Assembly: GCA_016795485.1 (NCBI GenBank)
Contig: JAEUHM010000041.1
Span: forward strand, 462,665 to 526,664
Origin: Verrucomicrobiaceae bacterium
GTDB taxonomy: Bacteria; Verrucomicrobiota; Verrucomicrobiia; Verrucomicrobiales; Verrucomicrobiaceae
Reading direction: 5' to 3'
Length of the DNA: 64,000 bases
The notes under the pieces are model-generated. The model saw only the letters and a program-made list of their open reading frames with translations. It made no database searches and was not told the DNA's origin. Made by a program: the position numbers and the translations under genes. Position 1 is the first letter of the stretch. The number at the start of each line of letters is the position of its first letter. This document shows, in pieces, positions 1 to 9,663 of this stretch.

Positions 1-131
1 CACTGTATTTCATCGCCAGCCAACCCCACAGCATGAGCGTCATCCAACTTCCGGTGTATCAACCCTTCGGTGGAATGCCCCCACAGATCACCCTTCCATG
101 GCTGGATGCGTTCGACATCACGCAAAAGTGA
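1..131 (+). CDS. C-terminal end of an unidentified protein (partial)
   Basis: An open frame enters from the left edge (first full codon at base 3) and stops at TGA 129-131, giving 42 residues that end in DAFDITQK. The start and most of the gene lie outside the window. The fragment has no recognisable motif. It converges on the esterase gene on the other strand, with 3 bases between the two stop codons. The function cannot be judged from this piece. Confidence 0.45.
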   Translation, partial: LYFIASQPHSMSVIQLPVYQPFGGMPPQITLPWLDAFDITQK

Positions 132-134
132 TTG

Positions 135-1775
135 TCACTTGTTGAGCTCGGCCTCTATGGCCTTTGCAACGACTCCCCCAAGGAAGTCATAGCCCTGAGC
201 GGTGAAGTGCACGTCGTCAGGGTTCTGCATCTCTTTAAGATGCGGAGTGATGGCAGCAAAGAGATCGTCTACGGGAATCTGATGCCGCTGCATCACGGGC
301 AAAGCAGCTGCATTGCGCTCAATGATGGGTGCAGACTTGTATTTGCCGTCGGTCGTGTCGGGACATGGCGTGCTCGTTGCCCAAACTAGCCGATCAGTCG
401 CTTTCTTCATTCGCTCGATGAGTTGCTCTAGGCGTTGCTGATACTCAGCCACCGGGGTGTTTCGGTCGTGGATGCCGAAGTTGAAGTGAATCAGGTCCCA
501 CTTTCCAGTTCCAAGCCAAACATCCATGTTTTTGATGCCGCTTGCCGTAGGGCCGCAGTTTGCAGGTGCACGATGAACATTCGCCTTGCCAGATAGCAGC
601 TTGCGAACGGCTTGAGTGTAACCGCGCGACACTGAATCACCAATCAGCAACACTCGTGGCAGTTTGGGATCGTCTTGCACAAAGTCCCAGGCACTGGAAC
701 GGCCAGACACCTTCTCGCGTTTATGAATAGGCAGGTAGAAGCCGCCGAGTTGGTCTTGAAGCACACGTTCCCACGCCTGTTGATCCGGCGGAAGCTTCCC
801 GACCAAGTCCTGATACCTTTTCTCGAGTTCAGCATCGGCCTTTGCTTTCTGGGCCGCTGCTTCGGTGGCGTTGGTGGGTTCTCCTTTCGGCACAGCTTTG
901 AAATGGAGTAGAGCTTGCGCATAGCGTTTGCCAACTTCCAAGGTTCCCTTTGCCGTGAAATGCGTGTGGCTTGGCCCCAAAGTCTCTGCTCCAGTCGTGT
1001 CCACATACTCAGTGAGCGCATCTTTTGCCGCCACCGCTTTCTGAGCAGCGATCACAACTGGCATGTTCGGGTTCTTGTCATTACCGAACCGCACATTCAC
1101 GCCAATCAGAGCAATCAGCTCTGGGGAGGATAAATCTCTCCGCAGTTTTCCTAACATGTAACTAAGGTTCTTCTCATAAAGAGGAGCAAAAGCTGCCGTG
1201 GCGTCACTTTCCCCCTGCACCCAAACCAGCGCACGTGGCTTCAGTTCGATATTCTTTGCCATTGCGGCTGCCATTGCGTCCATGACCTCCTTCACAAGGG
1301 CTCGATAACACGAACCACCTATGCCGGGATCATCTGGATTCCAGTCTTGAGCCACGGCCGTCCCACTGAAGGCTGCTTTGACGATGGCTAATGGCTTGCC
1401 CTCTCTGGCCTTCAGTTCGCGCGCCAGCCCTATCTCTGGACCAAAGCCGCCTTCGTTCCTGGCAAAGTTACCGTACTGACGCGGAGATGCTTTCTTCTCT
1501 TCCGGCGTCTTCATGATCATGGGTGAACCCTTGGGCTGTGGTTGCAGAGTCTGCCATGCACCGCCACTGGTCACATCGTGCACATCGGGTGGCGGATCGC
1601 CCACCTTCCACCAGAACAGCACCTCTTTGTCAGCTGGATCAGTTGGCATCTCTGAAGCGTAAGCATCAAAACCAACAGCGTTGGACTGCCCACCAACAAT
1701 GATGAGATCGCGAGTTTCAGCTCGCAGAGACGACGTTAGCAGAAGAACACAAAAAAAGAGCCGGGGCATGATCAT
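135..1775 (-). CDS. Secreted two-domain carbohydrate esterase (SASA + SGNH/GDSL hydrolase)
   Basis: The 546-residue product has a signal peptide (residues 1-20). Residues 21-295 match the sialate O-acetylesterase/acetylxylan esterase fold: GQSN at 29-32 with the nucleophile Ser31, QGES at 187-190, and an SHTHF segment near 270. A lysine- and alanine-rich linker leads to a second SGNH hydrolase domain (about 372-546) with GDS at 379-381, the N432 block and a D520-x-x-H523 catalytic pair. Both domains therefore look active. The family removes acetyl groups from plant or algal polysaccharides in the periplasm or outside the cell, which fits the pectate lyase and glycosidase genes nearby. ATG at 1775 is chosen; a second ATG two codons in would also preserve the signal peptide. 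The exact substrate is not readable from sequence. Confidence 0.85.
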   Translation of the reverse strand: MIMPRLFFCVLLLTSSLRAETRDLIIVGGQSNAVGFDAYASEMPTDPADKEVLFWWKVGDPPPDVHDVTSGGAWQTLQPQPKGSPMIMKTPEEKKASPRQYGNFARNEGGFGPEIGLARELKAREGKPLAIVKAAFSGTAVAQDWNPDDPGIGGSCYRALVKEVMDAMAAAMAKNIELKPRALVWVQGESDATAAFAPLYEKNLSYMLGKLRRDLSSPELIALIGVNVRFGNDKNPNMPVVIAAQKAVAAKDALTEYVDTTGAETLGPSHTHFTAKGTLEVGKRYAQALLHFKAVPKGEPTNATEAAAQKAKADAELEKRYQDLVGKLPPDQQAWERVLQDQLGGFYLPIHKREKVSGRSSAWDFVQDDPKLPRVLLIGDSVSRGYTQAVRKLLSGKANVHRAPANCGPTASGIKNMDVWLGTGKWDLIHFNFGIHDRNTPVAEYQQRLEQLIERMKKATDRLVWATSTPCPDTTDGKYKSAPIIERNAAALPVMQRHQIPVDDLFAAITPHLKEMQNPDDVHFTAQGYDFLGGVVAKAIEAELNK

Positions 1776-1846
1776 AAAGCAATGGAACGTGGTTTGAGCC
1801 TTGTTGCGTGCAACATATCCCGCTCGATTTCTGTTTCACTCCTCCC

Positions 1847-3166
1847 ATGCGACATCTTTCGATTCTCTTCTTCGCTCTTATCTCAGCCGCCTATGCCCAG
1901 AAGGCACCGTATGACGTGTTTCCTGAAGCCAAGCCTCCTTATTATCGAGTGCGCTATGAGGCATCGACCCAGCAAGGCGGGCTCATTTTCCCTGTGAACT
2001 ACACCATCTGGGTTCCAGCGGGAGTGGAGAAGTTGCGCGGTGTCATCGTGCATCAGCACGGGTGCGGAGAGGGTTCTTGCAAGTCGGGGCTCACCGGGGC
2101 CTTCGATCTTCACTGGCAAGCCCTAGCAAAAAAGCACGACTGCGCCCTGCTGGCCCCAGCCTATGAAATGAAGGAGAAAGAGGAATGCCAAATGTGGTGC
2201 GATCCACGCAATGGCTCAGCTGAGGCATTCAAGCAATGCCTTGTCGATCTTGGCAAGCAAAGTGGTCACCCAGAGTTATCGCAGATCCCTTGGGCACTTT
2301 GGGGTCACAGCGGTGGAGGTCACTGGGCCGGCGGCATGGTTTTGACTCATCCCGAGCGTGTAGCTGCCGCTTGGCTGCGTTCAGGCGTGCCACTGCTGAC
2401 AACCAATCCAGACCGCTCGACGATCAAAACCCATACGATCCCAGACGCCGCTCTCAGCGTGCCCATCATGTGCAATCCTGGAACAAAGGAAGGCGTCACC
2501 GTCAAAGAAGGTCGTTTTGCTGGTGTTTGGCCATCCAACGAAGCTTTCTTCACTGCCATGCGTGCTAAAGGAGCACTCGTCGGAGTTGCCGTAGACCCAC
2601 TGACAGCTCACGAATGCGGAAATCAGCGCTACATGGCGATTGCGTGGCTGGATGCATGCCTAGCGGCGCGCCTGCCAAACGAGTCGGGCGGAAAACTCAA
2701 AGCAATGGACCCGAAGAAAGCATGGTTGGCTCCTCTTCTCGGCACTGCGGCAACGGCTTACTCTGAATACAAAGGCGATGCTAACAAAGCGGTTTGGTTG
2801 CCTGATGAAAAGACCGCGAAAGCCTGGATGCACTATGTCAAAGACACCGCTGTGCCCGACGTAACACCGCCGCCCGCGCCAACCAACCTCGTGGTCATGG
2901 GAAACAAGCTGGAGTGGAGTGCAGAGGCAGACCTTGAGAGTGGTATCGCGCACTTCATCATCGAGCGTGACGGAGAACAGATCGCCACGGTTCCAGATCA
3001 GGCAAAGAACCCGTTTGGACGTCCCATCTTTCAGGGATTGCAGTACAGCGACACGCCCAACAATCCTTTGGTGTCTATGAACTTCGTAGACGCCAAAGCC
3101 AAGGCAGGAACCAGCCACAAGTATCGCGTAATCAGCGTGAACACTGTGGGTCTGAAGTCGCACTGA
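1847..3166 (+). CDS. Secreted alpha/beta-hydrolase with C-terminal fibronectin-like region
   Basis: The start is set at ATG 1847 because it opens a clean signal peptide ([17 protein letters not shown]); an ATG 13 codons earlier adds residues that do not fit. The 439-residue protein carries a nucleophile elbow GHSGGGHW with Ser near residue 155, typical of esterases and peptidases of the alpha/beta-hydrolase fold, and an early HQHGCGEG segment that may form the oxyanion hole. A likely acid and histidine (DPLTAHECG) lie near residue 253. From about residue 340 a proline-rich junction leads into a fibronectin type III-like module ([12 protein letters not shown]). It is divergent from the esterase gene across 71 bases and 19 bases upstream of the next propeller gene, so it probably belongs to a carbohydrate-use cluster. 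Substrate unknown. Confidence 0.75.
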   Translation: MRHLSILFFALISAAYAQKAPYDVFPEAKPPYYRVRYEASTQQGGLIFPVNYTIWVPAGVEKLRGVIVHQHGCGEGSCKSGLTGAFDLHWQALAKKHDCALLAPAYEMKEKEECQMWCDPRNGSAEAFKQCLVDLGKQSGHPELSQIPWALWGHSGGGHWAGGMVLTHPERVAAAWLRSGVPLLTTNPDRSTIKTHTIPDAALSVPIMCNPGTKEGVTVKEGRFAGVWPSNEAFFTAMRAKGALVGVAVDPLTAHECGNQRYMAIAWLDACLAARLPNESGGKLKAMDPKKAWLAPLLGTAATAYSEYKGDANKAVWLPDEKTAKAWMHYVKDTAVPDVTPPPAPTNLVVMGNKLEWSAEADLESGIAHFIIERDGEQIATVPDQAKNPFGRPIFQGLQYSDTPNNPLVSMNFVDAKAKAGTSHKYRVISVNTVGLKSH

Positions 3167-3185
3167 GTTATGAGGGGAATCCATC

Positions 3186-5057
3186 ATGCACCGCTTTTTG
3201 GTTAGCACTCTGCTGCTCACTTCACCGCTACTCGCTGAGAAACTGCTCGTGCTCGATTCGCGAGTGATCGAGAGTGTTGAGAATGCCCAACTGCGACCCG
3301 GAACAGTCATTAAGCATGACGGGAATCCTCTCTTTCAAGCGGACAAACCTTGGGAGAACTCACTGAACAATCTTTATCCGAATGTCATCTGGGATGATCA
3401 GGAAAAGATCTTCAAGATGTGGTACAAATGCGTGCTCGCGGACAAGGAAGCAATCGCTCAGATGGACGGGCCAAGCACCGTCCACGATGTCGGCTGGTAT
3501 CTGCTCTACGCGACCTCCAAGGATGGTCTCAAGTGGGAAAAGCCCAAGTTGGGGCTTCATGCCTTCGGAGGTACGAAAGCGACGAACATCGTAGCGCGAG
3601 ATTGTCCAAATGTCGGCGTGTTCAAAGATCTCCATGATGTAGATCCGACACGTCGATACAAAATGGTGAGTGACGTTGGGCTCGGTAAGCCGCAAGTGCG
3701 ATTCTCACCAGATGGCATCCACTGGAGTGACGTCATTGATGCTAAAGGGTTTGGGGCGCAGAACGGTGACACTCACAACAATGCCTTCTGGGATGAAGGC
3801 ATCAGCAAATATGTCTGGTTCACCAAGCTTTATCTCGGTGAGCGGCTCGTAGCGCGGCTTGAGAGCGATGATTTCGTGCAGTGGAAGAACAATGGCCTCG
3901 TGCTGCGTTCCGGAGTAAACGAAGGACGCGGCAGTCAAACCTACTGCATGCCAGTGTTTCGTTACGCTGGTATCTATCTCGGTTACCTGATGATGTACCA
4001 CGTCGGAAATGGGCGCACGGTAGACTGCGAGCTCGTCTGGAGCCCTGATGGCTTGAAGTGGCAACGAGTAGCTCCAGGTATTCCTTTGATTCCTCGTGGT
4101 CAGAAGGGGAGTTACGATAGCGAATGCATCTACGCCATGGCTGGGCCACCGATCGTTCGAGATGGGCGGCACCTCATTTTCTACGGTGGCGATGATTTTC
4201 CCCACACGGGTTGGAAGCGCCACTGTCTTCCATGCTTGGCAACTCTACGAGAGGACGGATTTGCTGGATTCGAGCCAGTTAGCCAAAGCAAGCCCGCTAA
4301 ACTGACCACCCGATTGCTCCGCGTCACAAAAGAGCCTTTTCGAGTCATCGCTGATGATGACAAAGTGCAAGTCACCGCGACAGATGAAGCTGGGCTTCCG
4401 GTAGAACAGACATCGTGGGCAGGCAAAGTCGTTCGTTTTCACCTCGTGATCCCAAGTGGCAAAATCTACGGCCTTGAAGGAGTGGAACTGATTAACAAAA
4501 ACCTGCCAGTCGAACTCAATCCACTGAAGAGCGCTGACTGGAAACCGCAGCCCGTGAAATCGTATACGTTCAGCTTCGACACGAGTGAGCAGTTCTGGAA
4601 GGGAGTGGATGCAGCAACTGCACACGATGGCATTCTCACCGTGTCTCGCAGCGGACGGAACCTGCCCATTGCCTATTCATCGGTCAAACCTAGCGAATCC
4701 CCGATCGTTGGTGATTGGACCAAAGTCGTCGGTGGTCGTGGAGCACGGATTTCTTGCCGAATACGCAGCAGAGTCGCAGGTGGTCGCGCGATGGTTGAGA
4801 TCTTTGCTAATGACGTTGGTGCTTGGCAGTATGAAACCGATGATTCATTCAACACCGACTGGCAGGAGATCTCCGCCACGCTCAGGTACGATTGGAGTGA
4901 TGAAGAAGCTCAGTCCGCAGGATGGAAAAGAGCAGCCAATGGCTTCTCCTGGCGTGAAACGATCCAGAACATCGGAAAGCTCGTGGTGGTCCCAAGCGCT
5001 GCGGGCGCACAGTCGAGTTTCGACCTCGATGACGTGCGCGTGCAAGGCCTTGAGTAG
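3186..5057 (+). CDS. Secreted five-bladed-propeller glycosidase-like protein (GH32/GH43 type)
   Basis: The 623-residue product starts at ATG 3186 behind a GAGGGG Shine-Dalgarno-like run in the 19-base gap after the hydrolase gene, and has a signal peptide (about residues 1-17). The first about 380 residues repeat blade-like strands of the GH32/43/62 clan, such as NLYPNVIWDDQEKIFKMWYK, SPDGIHWSDV and SPDGLKWQRV, with conserved acidic residues that could be catalytic. The C-terminal about 200 residues look like a beta-sandwich ending in DLDDVRVQGLE, probably a carbohydrate-binding module. Proteins of this shape are common in Verrucomicrobiota and Planctomycetes, but many lack a proven activity. 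It is probably cotranscribed with the preceding hydrolase. Confidence 0.7.
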   Translation: MHRFLVSTLLLTSPLLAEKLLVLDSRVIESVENAQLRPGTVIKHDGNPLFQADKPWENSLNNLYPNVIWDDQEKIFKMWYKCVLADKEAIAQMDGPSTVHDVGWYLLYATSKDGLKWEKPKLGLHAFGGTKATNIVARDCPNVGVFKDLHDVDPTRRYKMVSDVGLGKPQVRFSPDGIHWSDVIDAKGFGAQNGDTHNNAFWDEGISKYVWFTKLYLGERLVARLESDDFVQWKNNGLVLRSGVNEGRGSQTYCMPVFRYAGIYLGYLMMYHVGNGRTVDCELVWSPDGLKWQRVAPGIPLIPRGQKGSYDSECIYAMAGPPIVRDGRHLIFYGGDDFPHTGWKRHCLPCLATLREDGFAGFEPVSQSKPAKLTTRLLRVTKEPFRVIADDDKVQVTATDEAGLPVEQTSWAGKVVRFHLVIPSGKIYGLEGVELINKNLPVELNPLKSADWKPQPVKSYTFSFDTSEQFWKGVDAATAHDGILTVSRSGRNLPIAYSSVKPSESPIVGDWTKVVGGRGARISCRIRSRVAGGRAMVEIFANDVGAWQYETDDSFNTDWQEISATLRYDWSDEEAQSAGWKRAANGFSWRETIQNIGKLVVVPSAAGAQSSFDLDDVRVQGLE

Positions 5058-5059
5058 TT

Positions 5060-5806
5060 TCACCGGATCTTCCAGATCTTCACGTCGTCGATCCAGACGG
5101 TGTTGGGGATCAAGAAGCTGAACCAGCGCTTCATCGGGTGTGCAAAACCCTCCGAGCGGTGTTTGGCGATGAGTTTGCCGTCGAGCGTGATACGCATCTC
5201 ATCGCCCACCGTGAGCAAAATGAGCTCATGCCACTCCGTGTCGGCCTTGAAGGGCACGTTGACGCTTTTTGTCTTCAGCAGCGCTTCGAGGTCGGCGGGG
5301 ATTTTTTGCTTCTTCGCGGCCGCTTCCTCACGGCGACGACGGATTTCGAGGTTCATGACGCCGGTTTTGTGATCCACCAGCGTCACACTGCTCTGGCTGA
5401 GGATGCCGTAGCACAAATGCCCCGCCCAGATGCCCTTCGTCTCGCGGTCCACAAAACCGAGCTGCAAGGACTCGCCCTTGCTCAGCCCCGGAAACCGGAA
5501 CCGCACCACCGCGCCGCCATCCGTGAACCCCGCCTCATGATGAATGTGCGCCGAATGCTTCGCGGCCTCCGACGCGCTCGCCACCTTCAGGATCCCGCCA
5601 TCCAGATCCGCCATCTTCACGTCCGGCACCCGGTCCGCCGTCGCGCTGTTCCACCCGTTGCCAATGGCCTTGGCGAGGTTGCCGTTTTCCTCACGCTCAA
5701 ACGCATCATGAAAGACCAGGGTCGCGTTTTTCTCCAGCCACGCGGTGGAGTCTTGGGCGAATGACGAGTGCAAAATGGCGAATGACGAAAGGAGGAGGAG
5801 GCGCAT
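5060..5806 (-). CDS. Secreted DUF1080-like/concanavalin-fold protein
   Basis: ATG 5806 opens a signal peptide (MRLLLLSSFAILHSSFAQ). Longer readings toward 5962 add an improbable N-terminus. The 248-residue product has the look of the 3-keto-disaccharide hydrolase/LamG-like sandwich: FHDAFEREENGNLAKAIGNGW, GAVVRFRFPG, EWHELILLTVGDEMRITLDGK and a C-terminal WIDDVKIWKIR strand. These proteins bind or cleave modified sugars in the periplasm. The gene is noticeably richer in G+C at third codon positions than the genes on either side, possibly a separate history. It converges with the propeller gene, with 2 bases between the ends. Confidence 0.6.
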   Translation of the reverse strand: MRLLLLSSFAILHSSFAQDSTAWLEKNATLVFHDAFEREENGNLAKAIGNGWNSATADRVPDVKMADLDGGILKVASASEAAKHSAHIHHEAGFTDGGAVVRFRFPGLSKGESLQLGFVDRETKGIWAGHLCYGILSQSSVTLVDHKTGVMNLEIRRRREEAAAKKQKIPADLEALLKTKSVNVPFKADTEWHELILLTVGDEMRITLDGKLIAKHRSEGFAHPMKRWFSFLIPNTVWIDDVKIWKIR

Positions 5807-5889
5807 GAGAGGGGTCCGTGTGGTAGAACGCGAGCTAGAAGTTGATTTGCTCTCGCTCAATTCGTAGAATTTCATGTGATTCACCAATA

Positions 5890-6765
5890 ATGAGCAGGAA
5901 ATGGCCATTTTATCTTTTAACGGCCTTTGGAGCCATCCTGCTGTGCGTGAATGTCCTGCCACCGCTTTCCATCGCAGGCTGTGCTATCACTCCTTCGCGC
6001 TTCATCGGCCAAGTTTTGGATCAACATGGTAATCCGGTTCCGCATGCGAAGATCGAGATCAGCCGACATCTGACGGTTCTGAGCTTTGACGGCAAGCGCA
6101 CCTCTTTCGAGGCCGACGCCGAAGGCTGTTTCTCTTACGTTGGCATCTTTGGCGCGGGTTTGTTTGTGTCGGCGTCCAAATCCGGTTACATGCCTTTGTT
6201 CAACGACAACGTGCCAAAAGGACTTCAAGAGTCTCAACGCGCCTACTGGGGCGGTTACGAACACGTTTCTTCTCCTCGGAAACGCGAGATATTTCATCTC
6301 TTCAAGCCACCACCAGCCGAAGACCTCGTGTATGGACGAGAGATGAGCTGCCGCATGGCAAAGGATGGCACGCCACTGACTTTGAATTTCGATGATCGTC
6401 ATCAAATCGAAGTCCGCACCTGGACTGAAGATCCATTATCCCCCAACGACCGATCTTACAACTGGCGTAGTAAGATCAAAGTTCTCGACGGTGGCATGCA
6501 GAAAAGAGCGAGTGAATTCTCGTTCGAGGCCCCGACTGACGGCTACGCGAGCGATACCAAGATTGATATGCCGACGATGATTGATGGAAAGACCAACCCG
6601 AATTGGAACTCCCGGTTTGAACAGGATTTCTTTTTTCGTTTCACCGATGGTTGCTTCGGGCGTGCAACAATTGAGATCATATCGGGAGGTGATCATTTCC
6701 TCATCTTTGAGCCTTATCTGAATCCGAGGGCGGGATCGAGGAACCTGTCCGTGACTCCAAAGTAG
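5890..6765 (+). CDS. Membrane-anchored protein with carboxypeptidase-regulatory-like domain
   Basis: The start is placed at ATG 5890 (MSRKWPFYLLTAFGAILLCVN), which begins a hydrophobic anchor or signal segment; an upstream in-frame start at 5842 is less likely. The 291-residue product then shows FIGQVLDQHGNPVPHAKIEIS, the classic opening of a carboxypeptidase-regulatory-like (CarboxypepD_reg) beta-sandwich, continuing to about residue 90. The rest has no recognised fold and ends in LNPRAGSRNLSVTPK. Such domains are usually structural modules of surface proteins. No operon partner is apparent: the flanking genes are on the opposite strand. Function unknown. Confidence 0.6.
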   Translation: MSRKWPFYLLTAFGAILLCVNVLPPLSIAGCAITPSRFIGQVLDQHGNPVPHAKIEISRHLTVLSFDGKRTSFEADAEGCFSYVGIFGAGLFVSASKSGYMPLFNDNVPKGLQESQRAYWGGYEHVSSPRKREIFHLFKPPPAEDLVYGREMSCRMAKDGTPLTLNFDDRHQIEVRTWTEDPLSPNDRSYNWRSKIKVLDGGMQKRASEFSFEAPTDGYASDTKIDMPTMIDGKTNPNWNSRFEQDFFFRFTDGCFGRATIEIISGGDHFLIFEPYLNPRAGSRNLSVTPK

Positions 6766-6906
6766 ACGGACTTGAGGACTTCAGCCCACGCCATGCACCG
6801 CGTGACGTGTCCTGCTGACGATTGCGACGGCATTGCTCCAGCGCTTGCTGGGTTGTGAATCGGCGTTGGCCAGAAGGTGCTGTCATGGTTGAAAGGATCG
6901 ATAAAG

Positions 6907-8052
6907 CTACTTTTGCTGCCGCAGGTAATCCAGCGCTGCGGCCCGAAACTCTTCATCAGCCGGATACTGGCCCGTGCGATCCTTGTTGTCCGCGAGATGC
7001 TTCCTCGCCCACTCAAAGTAGTGTTGATGCGTGTGCCAGATGGGTTGCTTCTCGTTCTTTTCGTCGATGAGCCAGAAGCCGCCGGGTTTCTCGGGCGTGC
7101 CTTCGTTGTCGTAGAGTTCCCAGTAGAGCACGAAGGGGCAGCCCCATTCGAGAGCGGCGATCATCGTCTCGATGCTCTTCTCGTTTTGCACCTCGGGCGA
7201 GTAGCGACGCGCGGGGAAGCCGTATTCGCCGATGAAGATGCGTTTGCCGGGAATGCCGGGCTTGGGCTTCAGCTTCGACTCGATGTGGTTGAGCGAGGCG
7301 TGCAGGTCATCGCGGATCACGCGCTGGAGACTGTCGTAGCTGGAGTAGCTGACGAAATCGACATCGACCTGCGGCAGGATGTCGTTGGCGAGGCATTGGC
7401 CGCCTTTGAGATAGGGCTCGACGAGGTTCGCCTCGGTGTAGTGCCACACTTCGACGTTTTTATGCGGCGTGTCGCGCTTAGCGTCGTCGATGGCCTGCTG
7501 GCGGACCTTGAGCCAGGCGATGAAGTTGTCGCCGAAGCGCTCCGGGAAGGGCTGTTTCGGGTCAAAGTGCGGCCGCAGGTGCCAGTCGCCCTCCCAATGG
7601 CCGAGGTAGAATTTTTTGCCGCTGCCGCTGTAAGTGCGCAGCAGATGCGCGGCGAGGTCAAACATCTCGCGATACTCCAACTCGCGCTCCGCAGGCTTGA
7701 AGCTGCCCGCGCTGCCATGCGTGGTGAAGGGATAAGCCCAGATGAAAACATGCGTGAACGGCATGTCGAGCACCGCCCGATGCGTCGGCTCCTTCGCGGC
7801 GATCTCCGCGAGCGTTTGCAGCCCCAGCGCATCGTTGAGCACATTCGCTTTCACCTTGCCAAACGAGGCCTGCTTCGAGATCGAGAGCTTCATGATCCCC
7901 GACCCCAGCTCCGCGATCAGCCTCGCACTCTCCATCAACGGCTCCGCCTCCGTGAAATGATACCGCCCGCCGATGGCCTGCGTGCCAAGAAAGAGGTTTG
8001 GCGGCTGTGCCGCGCAAAATGAACTCAAGAGGAGGAACTCAATGAGACGCAT
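6907..8052 (-). CDS. Secreted glycoside-hydrolase-like (TIM-barrel) protein
   Basis: The 381-residue product has a short signal peptide (MRLIEFLLLSSFCAAQ). The body reads like an (alpha/beta)8 barrel: long helices alternate with strands such as VFIWAYPF, FYLGHWEGDWH, VEVWHYTEANL and KRIFIGEYGFPARR. The Glu in GEYGFP is a good candidate nucleophile and WHYTEAN a candidate acid/base strand, as in clan GH-A enzymes, but no family can be named with certainty. It lies 6 bases downstream of the pectate lyase gene on the same strand and is probably cotranscribed, suggesting a role in polysaccharide breakdown. The opposite strand is open over nearly the same span, but that frame lacks a sensible start and is rejected. 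Confidence 0.65.
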   Translation of the reverse strand: MRLIEFLLLSSFCAAQPPNLFLGTQAIGGRYHFTEAEPLMESARLIAELGSGIMKLSISKQASFGKVKANVLNDALGLQTLAEIAAKEPTHRAVLDMPFTHVFIWAYPFTTHGSAGSFKPAERELEYREMFDLAAHLLRTYSGSGKKFYLGHWEGDWHLRPHFDPKQPFPERFGDNFIAWLKVRQQAIDDAKRDTPHKNVEVWHYTEANLVEPYLKGGQCLANDILPQVDVDFVSYSSYDSLQRVIRDDLHASLNHIESKLKPKPGIPGKRIFIGEYGFPARRYSPEVQNEKSIETMIAALEWGCPFVLYWELYDNEGTPEKPGGFWLIDEKNEKQPIWHTHQHYFEWARKHLADNKDRTGQYPADEEFRAAALDYLRQQK

Positions 8053-8058
8053 AAAGGA

Positions 8059-9588
8059 TCATCGGTTCTTTTCGAAGCGCTTCTTCCAGCGGTCCACTTC
8101 TTTGGCTAGCAGGTCTCGTGGCTTAGTGGTCATGAAGTCGTAGGCGACTTTGTTCTTCGCGGCCATTTCGGAGTGCGTGGCGTAGTTGATGCCGTCTTCA
8201 GCGCCAGGAAAGATCGCTTTGCCGGTCTTAAGGTCGTAGAAACGTGCCCAATAGATCTCCGAAGACCCTGAGTCGACCACATAGTCCGTTCTGCCGAGTG
8301 AGTTCTTGGTTTTGCGCAAGCCGGTGAGGCGATGTTGCTCAAACCATGCGATGGCCGGCTCGATCATGGCCTTGGTTTGCTCTGAAAGGGGAGCTTTGCG
8401 CATGAGGAACTTCACTAACTCGGCGGACTCAGCTCCACTGAGCGAGGGCGGCTCCTTGGTGCGGGCCTGGACGGGTGAGAAGTCGATCGGGTCATGTTGT
8501 GCGCACCAAACTGTCAACTTACCGTCGAGCTTTAACTGCATTCCGGCTAAACAAGCTATGCCGCGTTCGAAGGACGCTTTAGCCTTTGCGGAAAGAGCAT
8601 CGTCAGCAAAAACGAACGGAGGTTTTTTGTCTGCAATGGCTAGCAATATCTCCAAAACGTGCACCATCGCATTGTCATTGAGCGTGATGGCTTCGTGGTA
8701 GCCTGACTCCAGTGGATAGTTCTGAGGCCAACCTCCATTGGGATATTGCGCTTCAAACAAATAGTCCAATCCCCGCTTCAATGCGGCCAATGCGTCCTCG
8801 CGTTTGGTGGCTGAGTACACACCTGCGAGGATCTTGATCGGCTCGGTGGTTGCGCGGTTGTCGATGGTGCCGCAGTAGTGCCAAGGATTGCCTTCATTGC
8901 TCGTCCAGTGCATGTCTGGAATACGCGGTTGTTGCGTGAAGTCGACCGCCTTGGACCAACCTCCTGTCGGAGTTTGATAACTGATGATGCCACTGGCTAG
9001 CTTTTGGGCGTTCTCACCTGCAAACCATTCCGGCGGTGTGTCGCTATCGACCTCCAGTTCTGCTTTAGATGCGGGTGCAGGAGCGGAAGCGGCCAAGCCT
9101 GCTTTCCGACATTCTGCTGCGATGAAGTCGTATTCTGATTCGGACCTCAGCTTGGAGCGCGACAGGTAAGCTTCCCATTCGCGTTTCTGGTTGTCAGGCA
9201 GCCGTTGGATGCGGTCTGGGGTGAGAAGTTTAAGTTTGTCTTCTGGCCAGTGTGACTCGCGAGAGACGAGCACTTCTGTACCCTTCATCGCGCGGACTTG
9301 GACTTCCGACCAACGTGACGTGGGTAAAGGAATATCCAATTTGAAACTCAGATCTTGGCCGGAAGTGGCCAAGGGTTTCCACGGAGCATCTTTTGAGATC
9401 TCGCCAGCATCGACAAAGCGGTACTCCACTGCGGTCGTGCCTGCGGGTGCCTTGCCATTCACATGCAGGGCCAAGTAGTCGTGCTGCACTCGAAGCTCGA
9501 GCTGCGGCTTAGGTGCTGGCTGTTGCGCCTCCACCAAGTTTATGGTGAAGGGAAAGCCCAAAAAAGCAGCGCGATATACGGAGAACAT
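8059..9588 (-). CDS. Secreted PL10-type pectate lyase
   Basis: The 509-residue product is read from ATG 9588, which opens a hydrophobic secretion signal; the longer frame would need a TTG start. An N-terminal sandwich of about 130 residues is followed by the alpha/alpha-toroid lyase domain. Diagnostic segments are QTPTGGWSKAVDF, TIDNRATTEPIKILA, YPNGGWPQNYP and ITLNDNAMVHVLEIL, which match PelA-family (PL10) enzymes that cleave polygalacturonate by beta-elimination. The usual C-terminal FYDLKTGKAIF segment is present, although the stretch after it (PGAEDGINYATHSE) departs from the common RDG-containing form. It heads a two-gene leftward unit with the glycosidase-like gene. Export and context point to pectin use. 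Confidence 0.85.
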   Translation of the reverse strand: MFSVYRAAFLGFPFTINLVEAQQPAPKPQLELRVQHDYLALHVNGKAPAGTTAVEYRFVDAGEISKDAPWKPLATSGQDLSFKLDIPLPTSRWSEVQVRAMKGTEVLVSRESHWPEDKLKLLTPDRIQRLPDNQKREWEAYLSRSKLRSESEYDFIAAECRKAGLAASAPAPASKAELEVDSDTPPEWFAGENAQKLASGIISYQTPTGGWSKAVDFTQQPRIPDMHWTSNEGNPWHYCGTIDNRATTEPIKILAGVYSATKREDALAALKRGLDYLFEAQYPNGGWPQNYPLESGYHEAITLNDNAMVHVLEILLAIADKKPPFVFADDALSAKAKASFERGIACLAGMQLKLDGKLTVWCAQHDPIDFSPVQARTKEPPSLSGAESAELVKFLMRKAPLSEQTKAMIEPAIAWFEQHRLTGLRKTKNSLGRTDYVVDSGSSEIYWARFYDLKTGKAIFPGAEDGINYATHSEMAAKNKVAYDFMTTKPRDLLAKEVDRWKKRFEKNR

Positions 9589-9663
9589 GTGCCGATGATC
9601 TCGCAATGGCTCAGGCAATCAAGATGTTTGCCCAACGGACTGATGCGCGGCTACAGTGTTAGC

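Noticed and set aside
5060..5806. GC-rich gene considered as foreign DNA
   Set aside because: Its family is common in this phylum and there are no flanking repeats, integrase or tRNA; composition alone is weak evidence.
6877..8022. 381-codon open frame on the plus strand opposite the glycosidase-like gene
   Set aside because: Rich in Val, Arg and Glu in a pattern typical of a mirror frame. The minus-strand frame has a signal peptide and TIM-barrel features and fits the operon with the pectate lyase.
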